Assembly (NCBI GenBank): GCA_031216915.1 | Contig: CM062289.1 | Coordinates: 63,619,741 to 63,683,740, forward strand | DNA length: 64,000 nt | DNA from: Pictodentalium vernedei | Lineage: Eukaryota > Mollusca > Scaphopoda > Dentaliida > Dentaliidae | Reading direction: 5' to 3' | Part shown: piece by piece, positions 10,861 to 21,515 of the stretch | Layout: every line of letters starts with the position of its first letter | Position numbering within the stretch: the stretch's first letter is position 1 | The notes under the pieces: generated by a model | What the model saw: the letters and a program-made list of their open reading frames with translations, nothing else | The model's database searches: none | What the model was told of the DNA's origin: nothing | Translations under genes and position numbers: made by a program

Positions 10861-11038
10861 TTTTATGCCTAGAAGAGTTAAAATCATGTTATTTAAAAAC
10901 CAACATAAACTTTTGCTCCAGATTTGCTCCAAGTTTGCCACTGTGCTTTGTCCAGTAAGCAATTGTTGATAATTTAAGAGAAGAAATGGTAGGTTTTGTT
11001 GAATATTAATGAGATGTCTTATGGTTTTTCTTTTAAAG

Positions 11039-11156
11039 GTCTTGGTGATTCTAATTATACAACTTTCTGTAATTGTGGGAAAACTTTAGATAAAGTATTA
11101 ACAGGTCTTGGTGCTAAACATTTGTACCCACCTGGCTGGGCTGATGATGCTGTTGG
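11039..11156 (+). CDS. MTRR: methionine synthase reductase exon: end of FMN/flavodoxin domain
   Basis: MTRR reductively reactivates cobalamin-dependent methionine synthase with NADPH through FAD and FMN. This exon encodes the flavodoxin segment GLGDSNYTTFCNCGKTLDK followed by LGAKHLYPPGWADDAVG. This closely matches the animal MTRR FMN-binding loop, in which GLGDSxYxxFCNxGK is diagnostic. The acceptor is TTTTAAAG|GT (phase 1) and the donor is GG|GTAAGT (phase 2). The split Gly codon is completed by the first base of the 17773 exon, giving VGLEVVVDPWI, as in known MTRR. The upstream exons with the start codon and the TTG-D-PPD phosphate loop were not found in the window. Confidence 0.93.
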
Positions 11157-11194
11157 GTAAGTTTCATAATGTATACTATTGTTCATTTGCTCGT

Positions 11195-11340
11195 TGTGAC
11201 CCCCTGTGGGAACCCCGGGAAATGGGGCAGTCCTTTACTTCGGTAAACAAGTTCTGCTTCACTGAAAATAGGACTCGGAATGAATCACTCTGGTCAGTGC
11301 AGGTATAAACAATTGGCTAAACTTGACTTCGAATATATGC
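11195..11340 (+). mobile_element. SINE/LINE-tail fragment
   Basis: GGGAACCCCGGGAAATGG, AAACAAGTTCTGCTTCACTG, AAAATAGGACTCGG and GGTATAAACAATTGGCTAAA match in order the repeats at 39760-39985, 49720-49885 and 24540-24705. The AATAAATAAATA tail is missing here. Confidence 0.6.
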
Positions 11341-11344
11341 AGCA

Positions 11345-11510
11345 GTTAAATTGAGAGTAATCGCTTGACTGTACTGGTTACATGAAATAATTCACGAGAG
11401 GTGAGGGATGTTGTAAAAACACGAGCACGAGTGTTTTACAATATAGTCCCTCGCCTCGAATGAATTATTTCACGTAGCCAGTCCAGTCAAGCGATTACTC
11501 TGTTTATTAC
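11345..11510. repeat. foldback element next to a TTAA MITE (copy 1)
   Basis: AGAGTAATCGCTTGACTG and CAGTCAAGCGATTACTCT are the outer arms; GAAATAATTC and GAATTATTTC are inner arms, around ACACGAGCACGAGTGTTTTA. The same unit followed by the same MITE and right flank recurs at 14174. Confidence 0.75.
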
Positions 11511-11540
11511 TTTTCATTATTAACGATAATTATATTATTT

Positions 11541-11788
11541 AATGCTTTACCTAACGCAATGGCCAAAACCGCCCAGTGCTATTCTCAAAAATCGCCAATT
11601 AATTTTCATTATTTTTTCATTTTTTTGTCTCTAAAACATAGGTTATGACCCCTCACTGGAACAAGCTCGTCGAGCTCGTTCCAATGAGGGATCATAACCT
11701 ATGTTTTTGAGACAAAAAATGAAAATAATAGTTATTCAAGAATTTTTTTGCAAGTGTCGTCTGCTTTTCATGTTAGGTAAAGGGTTAA
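11541..11788. mobile_element. TTAA-type palindromic MITE
   Basis: The left end is degenerate (AATGCTTTACCTAACGCAAT) and the right end is GTTAGGTAAAGGGTTAA. The central hairpin arms (ACATAGGTTATGACCCCTCA and mirror) meet at AGCTCGTCGAGCT. Confidence 0.85.
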
Positions 11789-12157
11789 AAACAAAACAAA
11801 AAACAATGAAGCCCTCATTACATCCATGTCAAAGCATCTTCATTTCCATGCACGGATACATGACACAATTGTTGATTGCATAATTCACTTGTGAAGTTAT
11901 CGTTTATAATCAAACCCAGAAATCCCAGTAAATCACACTTTGGAAAGAATTAAAACAAGTCTCTGATGATTGCTAGTGCCTTAGGAACTTGCACAGATGT
12001 CTATTCTATCTGAATGCAATGCTATGATCCTAAAAGCCCACTTGTGTGCTTATCCCACCACCCAATGCAGAACTTGTCTACTTTGCCAGCGCTGTTCACA
12101 AAAATTTCCAGCAAAATTTGTATTTTTTTCAACTTTTGCCTAAAAAACATTAGTGTA

Positions 12158-12475
12158 CACAGTTAAAACTAGAAGTCCTGCCATGAAAGGTGCACAAATA
12201 GCACGTCGATATGTGCGTTAAACTACGCATTAGGACCATAGTAAGGCTATCCAATTCTGTACATATGGCCTGTGCTCAAGCAATGTTTCAGCCAATGGAC
12301 CTTCAGGTAATGCGGAGGTCCATTGGCAGAAACATTGCCTGTGTTTGCTATGAGTAACCAGGAGAGCCTGCCGTGCTTTGGATGCAATTCGATATGGCAA
12401 CTGCGCGCAATTCCTATGCGCAATTAAGCCTAAATAAGCGCACAGTTCTTGACAGGACTTCTAGTTTTAACTGTA
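12158..12475. mobile_element. TA-flanked MITE, CAGTTAAAACTAGAAGTCC family (copy 1)
   Basis: Ends CAGTTAAAACTAGAAGTCCT and AGGACTTCTAGTTTTAACTG, with an internal hairpin around AATGTTTCAGCCAATGGACC. TA-flanked CAGT ends are typical of Tc1/mariner-type mobilisation (inference). Copies at 15972 and 16778 keep clear TA duplications. Confidence 0.85.
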
Positions 12476-12667
12476 AGTCATCACTGGAATGAACTGCACT
12501 TAACCCTTAATATTTTCTGTGAGTGGCATCTGCTATTGTATTAGAGGGTTAATGAAAAACAAGACACGGTTATACACAGAACGACACATGCGTTTGAATG
12601 GGTTAATCAATATGGCATGAGTGCCAGCGCAGAAGGATAAAATGAGAGGTCACAGGCAATTCATTTG

Positions 12668-12748
12668 ACAACTCATCCCCTGAGTTCCAATGTGCTCCAT
12701 CAGCCAGTAGGCACATAGAACACATTGGAACTCAGGAGACGAGTTACA
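12668..12748. repeat. small inverted repeat
   Basis: CCCTGAGTTCCAATGTG and CACATTGGAACTCAGGAG flank a ~30-bp loop. Confidence 0.6.
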
Positions 12749-13000
12749 ATCAACAAAAAGAACACATTTTATCACCAACCACATTTTCGAGGAGAACCTC
12801 TGCTACTGTTTTTAGCTATCGCTAGTGATTCAAATTGTAGTTGTAGTGCACGATCTGTAGAAAATTCCAGTGAAATTTCTCTTCTATTTAAAAATAGTCT
12901 GCCAACGATTTCCATTCAGCACTCGTGTTGAACAGATTTTCGCATCAGTCTCTCTCTAGTGATTTTCAAATTGACAAATCTGGAAATAAACACATTTTAT

Positions 13001-13955
13001 TGGCTCACCAACGATAGTTGTGTGAGCCTATGGCATAGCCCTCATGTTGGCATCATTGGCGGCGGTGTTGGCATCGGGTTTTGATTTTTTTTTTTTTTGA
13101 TTTTATGTCGGCATGCTTTTCAGGGATAATAATATTTTATTCAACCCATTCCATGCTTAGTTACTTGAATTTTGGACTTTTGTGTACAGATTTTTGACTT
13201 TTGTGTGCTGGTTTTGATATTTGTCGTTCTTTTTTTCCAAGGAGTAAATTACCTTGCAGTATATTTTCATGGTTCCAGTTTTATGTAAGAATGCTTCTTA
13301 GGGCCAGTATTATATTATTTAACCCTTTCCCTACTTATTTACTTTAATTTTGGACTGTTGAGTGCAGGTTTTTGACTTTTCTGTGCATGTTTTTGACTTT
13401 TGTGTACAGGTTTTGAAATTTTGTCTTCAAGTGGAGTTTTACCCTACTGGCATATTGCCATGGTGGTTACCTTAACATTTCAGGGTATTTTTCTCAATTT
13501 TAATCCTTTGAAACAAATGTGATACTTTTTTTACTTTTATGTGCATTTTTTTGAGGTTTTTCTTGGAAGTGGATACTTTTCAGGTAGAGTTTCACCTTAC
13601 TGGCATATTGCCATGGTGGTTACTGTGACATTATCAGGCTGTTTTTCTCAATTTTAACCCATTGAAACAAATGTGATACTTTTTTTTTTACTTTTATGTG
13701 CAGGTTTTGAGGTTTGTCTTTCTTTTCTTCAAAGTGGAGACTTACCTTGTAGCATATTGCCATGGTTCCTATTTTATGTTAGGATGCTTCTTGGGGTTAG
13801 TATTATATTATTTAACCCCTAGCTGCTTATTTACTTTAATTTCGGACTTTCGTGTGCAGGTTTTGGACTTCTTTTTTTTTTTTTTACTCCAGCCACCCCT
13901 TTACATTGGCCACCTGTTGGTGAGCCACGGGGTACTGATACCCCTTCTTGTTTTA
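13001..13955 (+). mobile_element. tandem-repeat element with hairpin ends (T1)
   Basis: The 5' hairpin TTGGCTCACCAACGATAGTT runs into GTGTGAGCC. The 3' end has GTTGGTGAGCC (complement of the head GGCTCACCAAC), then hairpin GGGGTACTGATACCCC, then TTCTTGTTTT. The interior is imperfect tandem units repeating TTACTTTAATTTTGGACT, TGTGCAGGTTTTTGACTTTT and CATATTGCCATGGTGGTTAC. No coding capacity. Architecture matches the elements at 18618, 20091, 22661, 29861 and 59106. Confidence 0.8.
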
Positions 13956-14173
13956 TTTGACGAGTTCTGGAATATTTTGTTTCTAGTCGGGGTAGTATAG
14001 AATAATGAACAACAGTGTGCAGAGATTCATTTATCTCAATCCTGGAAATCACTATTAACTGGTTGAGGCCTAGATTATTTTTGGTGGTCTGAATTTTTTA
14101 TTCTAAATTTGTTTTTTTTTAGAAATTATTGAAGAGTGCCCATTACACTGAATATGGGATCAAAACTATAGGG

Positions 14174-14763
14174 ATTGAATTGAGAGTAATCGCTTGACTG
14201 GACTGGTTACATGAAATAATTCATAAGAGGTGAGGGACGTTGAACAAACAGAAGTGTGCGAACGCACACGAGTATTTTACAATATAGTCCCTCGCCTTGA
14301 ATGAATTATTTCACGTAACCAGTCCAATCAAGCGATTACTCTGTTTATTACTTTTCATTATTAACATAACGTAACGGCCAAAACTGGCCAGGGCTATTCT
14401 CAAAAAATCGCCAATTAATTTTCATTATTTTTTCATTTTTTGTCTCTAATACATAGGTTATGACCCCTTATTGGAATGAGCTCGTTCCAATGAGGGGTCA
14501 TAACGTATGTTTTTGAGACATAAAATGAAAATAATAGTTATTCTCAAATTTTTTTTTTGCATTTTTGCAAGTGTCGTCTGCTTTTCATGTTAGGTCAAGG
14601 GTTAAAAAACCCCAGAAAACAATGAAGTCCCCATTACACCCATGGCAAAGCATCTTTGCTTGCGCGCACTGATACATGACCCAATTGTTGATTGCATAAT
14701 TCACTTGTGAAGTTATCGTTTATAATCAAACCGGGAAATCCCAGTAAATCACACTTTGGAAAG
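14174..14763. repeat. second copy of the 11345-11944 compound unit
   Basis: Same order as at 11345: foldback (AGAGTAATCGCTTGACTG), CTGTTTATTACTTTTCATTA, TTAA-type MITE (14359-14605, left CCCTTTACC lost, right GGTCAAGGGTTAA), then a 160-bp right flank ending AATCACACTTTGGAAAG. The whole ~590-bp block is duplicated. Confidence 0.8.
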
Positions 14764-14861
14764 TAATAAAAAGCAGTATTTGCAGAAACTATTCTGTAGT
14801 GTGTATACAAACGAAAGTTGAGTACTCGACAACATTCATTTGTATACATACTTAAGAAATA

Positions 14862-14993
14862 GTGCATGGCTTGGAGTTGACTACGCCCATATAGTGCCCA
14901 GTGAGGTGGTGTAGTTCCCGACGCGAAGCAGAGGGAACTACACCACATCACTGGGCTCTGTATGGGCATAGTCAATGGCAAGACATGCACTAA
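14862..14993. repeat. foldback element, ~58-bp arms
   Basis: Outer arms GTGCATGGCTTGGAGTTGAC and GTCAATGGCAAGACATGCAC; inner arms GGTGTAGTTCCC and GGGAACTACACC around GACGCGAAGCAGA. Confidence 0.75.
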
Positions 14994-15971
14994 TCCTTAT
15001 ATTATATCGAACTCCCATCAAGAAAAACATCTGTCCCATTTGTTAATCTATTACCAAGGTAGCAGCCCTACCAACCAGCGTTATATAGAAAAAAATACCA
15101 TGTAGTTTTCAAAAAACATTTTCTTCTTTCAAAACACGGCTTATGACCCCTCATTGGAAGAATAACGCACTCATTGCAAAATTTTGTTGTTTCCTTCATT
15201 TTTTTACTCAGCAAATTTTGCTCAATAAACTCCTGCTCATCATCGCCAAATCGATTGTAGTTTAAATCATAAATTGAAGCTGTCATTCTTGGTACGAAAC
15301 GCTAACTTGGATTATTGATATGAGCAGAAGACAAATTTTGAATCAGTCGGCAAGAGTAAACAAAACATTTCCCCCAAACGGAACAGTGTATTCTAGAATC
15401 GCGCAACTCGCGAATGAAAGCTAAAATTTTCGAAATTTGACAACGCAGTTTGATAATTTCCACACATTTGTCACACAAAAACATTACCGAATGGGTCAGT
15501 ATGAGATATAAAACTCCGAAGATTCAAGTGAATTTCATTATTTATTCGTTTACTGGCCAAAACATACAATTAAATAGCGAAATAATATTAGCAGCAAAAC
15601 AAACAATTTTTCATATCTGGATGCGTTCTCATGAAAGTTGTACCCAGGTATGGACCATTCTCTTCGAAACGAGATATGGATCATCTTCTCAAGGAATAAA
15701 ATGAACACCTCGGAAAATGTGACTTCAACAATGGAAAAGCGATACATTTTTCCACAATGATTTCTTTCCGGGTCGTTTTGTGGATGTTGTGCCTCTGTGA
15801 ATTGATATTTAAATTTAGCCTGATTAGTTTTATTCACTCAGTATGAAAAGAAAACTGATATAGTAGTGTGCTAAAAATAGAAAATGTGTAGTGCCTGGGT
15901 GTAGTGCCTGGTCAGTTCTGTGGATGCAAACTACACGAAATAGGGGTGCAGCATTCGTCCAATCAGGAGCC

Positions 15972-16288
15972 TACAGTTAAAAGTAGAAGTCCTGTCACGA
16001 ACTGTGCGCTTATCTAGGCTTAACTGCGCGAAGGAATTGCACGCAGTTGTCATATCGAATGGCATCCAAAACACGGCAGGTTCTCCTGGTTACTCATAGA
16101 AAACACAAGCAATGTTTCTGCCAATGGACCTCCGGGTTACCCGGAGGTCCATTGGCAGAAACATTGCTTGTGCACAGGTCATATGTACAGAATTTGAAGC
16201 CTTACTATGGTCATAACGCGTAGATTAACGCGCAGATCGCCGTGCTATTTGCGCGCATTTCATGACAGGACTTCTAGTTTTAACTGTA
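15972..16288. mobile_element. TA-flanked MITE (copy 2)
   Basis: TA duplication at 15972-15973 and 16287-16288. Ends CAGTTAAAAGTAGAAGTCCT and its inverse. The centre (16106-16170) is an almost perfect ~65-bp hairpin meeting at CCGGGTTACCCGG. Confidence 0.9.
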
Positions 16289-16462
16289 GAAGGTCACGTG
16301 AGATATAATATTATGGAATAGTTTCTGTGATTACTCAGTAGTCACGGAAATTGCCAATCATTAATGAAGTCTTGAATGTCAAAGTCAATTATTTCTCAAT
16401 TTATACAACACATCTTTGAGGTGTAATCTATCAGAAAGGAGAAGCGACAGATTTACTATGTT

Positions 16463-16712
16463 TTAACCCTTTACCCAACAAATCGCCCGCATCCGCCCAT
16501 GTAATATGCAAATTTAGCAGTTGAAAAAGTATTATTTTTTCAAAAAATTTCAACAAAACCATATCATGTGACCCCTCGTTGGAACGAGCTCGTCGAGCTC
16601 GTTCCAACGAGGGGTCACATGATATGGTTTTGTTGAAATTTTTTGAAAAATTTAAAAAAATTATATTTAAAATAATAAATTTTGATATCGTCTGCGTTGG
16701 GTAAAGGGGTAA
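16463..16712. mobile_element. TTAA-type palindromic MITE, second subfamily
   Basis: TTAACCCTTTACCC at left and GGGTAAAGGGGTAA at right. The hairpin arms read CCATATCATGTGACCCCTCG and meet at GAGCTCGTCGAGCTC. It shares ends and core with the 57682 type but has a different shoulder, also present at 48373. Confidence 0.88.
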
Positions 16713-16777
16713 CCATGGAATGACAATCACTATTGATATTTCGAATAACCAGTTGACAGTTTTTCTAATCAATTAGG

Positions 16778-17095
16778 TACAGTTAAAACTAGAAGTCCTG
16801 TCACAAATAGTGCGCTTATCTAGGCTTAATTGCGCGTTGGAATTGCGCGCAATTGCCATATCGAATGGCATCCAAAGCACGGCAGGTTCTCCTGGTTACT
16901 CATGGCAAACACATGCAATGTTTCTGCCAATGGACCTCCGGGTTACCCGGAGGTCCATTGGCTGAAACATTGCTTGTGCACAGGCCATATGAACAGAATT
17001 TGATACCTTTACTATGGCCATAACGCGTAGATTAACGCGCAGATCAACGTGCTATTTGTGCACATTTCATGACAGGACTTCTAGTTTTAACTGTA
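16778..17095. mobile_element. TA-flanked MITE (copy 3)
   Basis: TA at 16778-16779 and 17094-17095, CAGTTAAAACTAGAAGTCCT ends, central hairpin again meeting at CCGGGTTACCCGG. Nearly identical to copy 2, 490 bp away. Confidence 0.9.
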
Positions 17096-17140
17096 GGTAA
17101 CTGGTTTCAAACTGGTTATCCGTTTAACCATTTCAGTACT

Positions 17141-17698
17141 ATTGTTCCTAGGGCTGTCACGATTTTTCAATTTAGGAATCGATTAATCATCGCAAATAAT
17201 CGATAATAATCGATTAATTGTACCTAGATGACCCCACCCCTCTCCCTCTCTTTGCAGTCGATAAAAATGAAGTTCAAGTCAGCTGACCTACCTAAACAAC
17301 GTAGACGATCAACTTTTAGGTACATTCAAAGCTTTGATGTTTTGAACTTTTGAACTGTCAGTGTAATAATCAAGACCGGTCGGCAGTTACAATCTTCACA
17401 ACTGCCGACCGGTCTTGATTATTACACCACTGACGGTTCAAAGATTCAGAACATCAAAGCTTTGATGAATGTACCTGGAAGATAAATGCTTCCAACGGCT
17501 TCTTGGGGTTTAACATCGATGTTCTTAACTCAATACCTTTAGAAACAATAGTTTTTTCATCAAATTTTCTTTTAATTATTAAACATCTAAAACGGGATAC
17601 AATTTACCGATTATTCGACAACGAAAAATACTAATCGATTTCACCGTGACCAATCAACAATCGATTAATCGATTGATCGTGACAGCCTTAATTGTTCC
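17141..17698. mobile_element. hAT MITE with perfect 8-bp target duplication
   Basis: ATTGTTCC at 17141-17148 and 17691-17698 flanks TAGGGCTGTCACGAT ... ATCGTGACAGCCTTA. The interior has an inverted repeat ACTGCCGACCGGTCTTGATT and ATCGATTAATCG motifs. The 8-bp duplication and TAGGGCTG end are typical of hAT elements. Confidence 0.92.
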
Positions 17699-17772
17699 CA
17701 TAGATGTTTAGTTGAAATTTATTGAAGAGTGCCTAATGGAACTCTCTAATACAGTTTTACATTCAATTTTAG

Positions 17773-18367
17773 GTTAGAAGTTGTTGTTGATCCATGGATT
17801 GAAGGCCTGTGGTCAGCATTACATAATTTTCTAGGCATACAGTGTGACAGTAAAGACATGACTGAAGTGAATGGAAGTGGTGCTGAATTAGAGTCCACAA
17901 ATACTCGACTTGACCACATCGCAGAAAATCCCCCTCATGTTTGTGATACAGAGAATGGTGTAGTTAAAAACAATGTTGTACCTCAAAGTGATATTTCTGT
18001 CAACAATAAAGCATTACCTCGGACTACAGATGTGAATCAATCATCCCTGATCTGTGATAATGATTCAGTCTTAAAAAATTTAACCGATACATTGTTGGTT
18101 AACTCCACCTTGAGTGCTGAATCTGATAAAAGGACTACACCGTCATCAGTGCAATCATCAAATAGTGACACATCACCATCAACCACACTCAGTCTAGTCA
18201 GTCAGAATACTGACTCTTGTGACAGTACCTCAAGTCAACCATCTCAGCCCAGCAAAGGTGGTGTTGCAAATATCAGATCTTCAGTCCCACCATTATCAGA
18301 CTGTTCTTTAACAATTCCATTGGTCTCACATCCATTCCTGGACATCAAGTTTTCAGGTGAATTATTT
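17773..18367 (+). CDS. MTRR: methionine synthase reductase exon: end of FMN domain and linker
   Basis: The exon begins with the last base of a Gly codon, then LEVVVDPWIEGLWSALHNFL, the final strand and helix of the flavodoxin domain (matches the animal MTRR sequence VxPWIxGLWxAL). About 160 residues of Ser/Thr/Asn-rich, poorly conserved linker follow. Near the end SVPPLSDCSLTIP matches the short conserved patch before the reductase module. Acceptor AATTTTAG|G, donor TTT|GTAAGT in phase 0, which fits the 49335 exon. The exon is 595 bp, large for this gene. The linker joins the FMN and FAD/NADPH modules and is expected to vary among species. Confidence 0.93.
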
Positions 18368-18439
18368 GTAAGTAGAGAAATTTTTTATTTAGGCCGATAA
18401 AAAAAATTCTTGTTTCTCAGGCAATGTTTATTTAATTTT

Positions 18440-18540
18440 ATGATGAGGGCTTGACTTTATCTCTATGATTAGCCATTGAGCCGAAATATGTGACCTTAGA
18501 CACAAATAAATAAATAAATATATATAAATAAATGAATTAA
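18440..18540 (+). mobile_element. SINE/LINE 3'-tail fragment
   Basis: GGCTTGACTTTATCTCTATG, TTAGCCATTGAGCCGAAAT, ATGTGACCTTAGACAC, then AATAAATAAATA; same tail as at 39920-39985. Confidence 0.6.
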
Positions 18541-18617
18541 ATTGGTGGATAAATGTGGCCCATAAAAAACAGTTTCTTGTTTTTCTCAATTTTATGATGA
18601 AAGAGGGAGGCTTTTTC

Positions 18618-20088
18618 AGCTTATCTTGACAATGTCAAGTATGAGCTATTGGGTTGGGTTGTGGTCTGTCATCAGTCCGTTTGTACATCCGTACATCTGT
18701 TCGTCTCTGTCTGCAATTCCTTTACCACACCCAACAGGCTGCAGCTCTCATCTGATCAGTTCCAAATTTTATAAGTGGCTTTAGGGCAATGTCTAGATGG
18801 GATCTATCAAATTTTTTTGAATTTTATTGAAAAACATGGCCACCAGTGGCCATCTTGGATTTGGTATAAACTGTCCAACAATTCCTTTAGCACACCCTAC
18901 AGGCCGCAGCTCTCACCTGTTCAGTCCCAAATTTGATATCTAGCTTTGGGGAAATGTCTCTTAGGGAGCTATTAAAGTTTTCTGAATTAAGTTGAAAAAC
19001 ATGGCTGCCAGTGGCCATCATAGATTTGGCATATAAATTGTCAACAATTCCATTATCACACCCTACAGGCCACATCTCTCCCTCGACCTTTTTCAACCCT
19101 CATATGTAGCTTAGGGTGTGATGTCTGGATGGGAGCTATCACATTTTTCTGAATTTTGTTGAAAAACATGGCCACCAGCAGCCTTCTTGGATTTGGATAT
19201 AAATTGTCCAACAATTCCTTTAGCACACCCTACAGGCCACAGCTCTCACCCGACCAATCCCAAATTTCATATGTGGCTTTGGGGCAGTGTCTAGATGGGA
19301 GCTATCAAATTGTTGCAAATTTCGTTGAAAAACATGACTGCCAGCGGCGATCTTAGATTTGGCATACACATTGTCAACAATTCCTTTAGCACACCCTACA
19401 GGCCACATCTCTCACCCAATCTTTTTCAAATTTCTTCTGTAATTTTGGTGTTTGAATTTCATATATAGCTTTGGTGTTATGTCTAGATGGGAGCTATCAA
19501 AGTTTTCTGAATTTCGTTAGAAAATATGGTCACCAACAGCCATCTTGGATTTGGTATATGAATTGTCAACAATTCCATTCGTACACCCTGCAGGCCACAT
19601 CTCTCACCCAATCTTTTTCAAATTTCATATGTAATTTTGGTGTGGTGTCTAGATGGGTACTATCAAATTTTTCTGAATTTTGTTGAAAAACATGGCTGCC
19701 AGCAGCCCCCTCTTGTATTTGGCATATAAATTGTCAACAATCTCATTAGCACACCTTACAGGCCACATCCCTCACTCCATCTTTTTCGAAATTCTGTATG
19801 TACCTTTGGTGTGATGTCTGGATGGGGACTATCAAATTTTTCTGAATTTCATTGGAAAACATGGCCGGCAATGGACATCTTGGATTTGGCAATGAAATTG
19901 TCAACAATTCCATTAGCAGACCCAACAGGCTGCACCTCTCACCTGATCTTTTTCAAATTTCATATGTAGCTTTGGTGTGATGTCTTTTCTGTAGAAACTT
20001 GAGTGAATGACTTGTCATTACTGAATCTTTCTATTTAGTTCAGTCCCTTCTTGGACAAGTTGAGCTGCAGTGTCATTGGCACTTTTAT
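18618..20088 (+). mobile_element. tandem-repeat element with hairpin ends (T2)
   Basis: Head hairpin CAGCTTATCTTGACAATGTC through AAGTATGAGCTA, then CATCAGTCCGTTTGTACATC. The body is 7-8 units of ~175 bp containing TTAGCACACCCTACAGGCC, CAAATTTCATATGTAGCTTT, TCTAGATGGGAGCTATCAAA and AAAAACATGGCTGCCAGTGG. The tail is ACAAGTTGAGCTGCAG plus hairpin AGTGTCATTGGCACT and TTTTATTTTT. The next element begins immediately. Confidence 0.8.
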
Positions 20089-21218
20089 TTTTAGCTCAAC
20101 TTTGACGTAGTCAAATTTGAGGTTTTGTCATGGCCTGTCATCCGTCTGGACATCTGTCAACAATTCAATATGGCTTGGGCTAGAGACTGTATTTATGAAC
20201 CAATCTTTACGAAACTTCTTAGGTACCATTGTTGTCAGTGTGGGACAAGAACAAGTGTTTTTAGGTGTGGTCCAAAATTCAAGATGGCCACCAGCAGCCA
20301 TTTTGTACCGAAATTAGTGCAATCAGTTTTTTTGTTCAAAACTTCTGAAAGTTCTAATTTCAATAAATTTTTGTATGAATGTTTAGTAACATGGAATACA
20401 TCACATATAATACAGGTTTTTGTCTCATGCAGAAATTATGTGAATTAGATGAACTTTGATTTATTCAGCACTACTTATATACAGTAAGTACATATTTCAA
20501 TATGGCTCGGGCTGGTAGCTGTATTTATGAACCAATCTTCACGAAACTTCTTGGGTACCTTTGTTTTCACATTGTGTCGAAAATGTGTGTTTTTGGGTGC
20601 AGTCCAAAATTCAAGATGACTGCCAGTGGCCATTTTGTACCAAAATTGGGTACAATCGGTTTTTTGTACAGAACTTCTGTATGAAGGTTCTGATTTGAAT
20701 AAATTTTTGCATGAATGTTTAGTAACATGGAATACATCACATACAGTACGGGTTTTTTTCTCGTGCAGAAATTATGCAAATTAGATGAACTTTGATTTAT
20801 TCAGTGCTACTTATACACAGTAAGTGCACATGTCAATATGGCTCGGGCTAGAGGCAGTATTTATGAACCGATCTTCACAAAACTTCTTGGGTACATTTGT
20901 TATCACCTTGGGATGAGAACGAGTGTTTTGGTGTACGGTCCAAAATTCAAGATGACTGCGCATGCTGGTGGCCATTTTATACCGAAATTAGGTGCAATCA
21001 GTTTTTTGTACAGAACTTTTGTATGAAGGTTCTGATTTGAATACATTTTTGTACGAATGTTTAGTAACATGGAATACATCTCATATAATACAGATTTTTT
21101 TCTTGTGCATAAATTATGCAAATTAGATGAACTTTGATTTATTCAGGGCATTGCTGGAGCTTTCTATTTAGTTCATTCCATTCTTGGACAAGTTGAGCTG
21201 CAGTGTCATTGACACTTT
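20089..21218 (+). mobile_element. tandem-repeat element with hairpin ends (T3)
   Basis: Head TTAGCTCAACTTTGACGTAG (hairpin), then TCATGGCCTGTCATCCGTCT. The body is three ~330-bp units (ATGGCTCGGGCTAGAGGC, GAACCGATCTTCACAAAACT, TTCAAGATGACTGCCAGTGG, GCAGAAATTATGCAAATTAG). The tail is ACAAGTTGAGCTGCAG plus AGTGTCATTGACACT. Open frames in the units are by-products of the repeats. Confidence 0.85.
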
Positions 21219-21282
21219 CAGTGTTTGTTCACAAAACAATTCTAAAAATAGTTGGAATATACTTTCTTTTCAACCTACTCAC

Positions 21283-21515
21283 AATTGTTTACAATTGGCT
21301 GTAACGTTGTAACGTAAGTGCAAGCCCTACTTCGGAACTAACTCAAGCTTAAGAAACTTTTCCAAACAAGTTGGAAAAGTAATAGAGTGCAAAAGCATGA
21401 AAAAGATCGAAAAAAGGGTCGAGCGAGACCGGCGCTCGACATTACAGGTACTCTCTCTGCACACCTCTTGCATTTACCGAGTACATGTGCAACAACCGTG
21501 ATGTCAATTCCTTTT
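21283..21515 (+). repeat. DIRS-A left inverted terminal repeat
   Basis: CACAATTGTTTACAATTGGC, GCAAGCCCTACTTCGGAACT, TTTTCCAAACAAGTTGGAAA and GGGTCGAGCGAGACCGGCGC all have reverse complements in 39117-39300. It contains its own small inverted pair (CCAAACAAGTTGG). Confidence 0.88.

Larger units (their letters stand above)
11157..17772 (+). other. MTRR: MTRR intron (6.6 kb) with MITE cluster
   Basis: GTAAGT donor to TTTTAG acceptor. It is filled by the elements listed separately. Stretches without recognised content are 11945-12157, 12476-12660, 12760-13000, 13956-14170, and 14994-15971, the last containing a solitary half of the TTAA-MITE core at 15121-15155. Confidence 0.8.
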
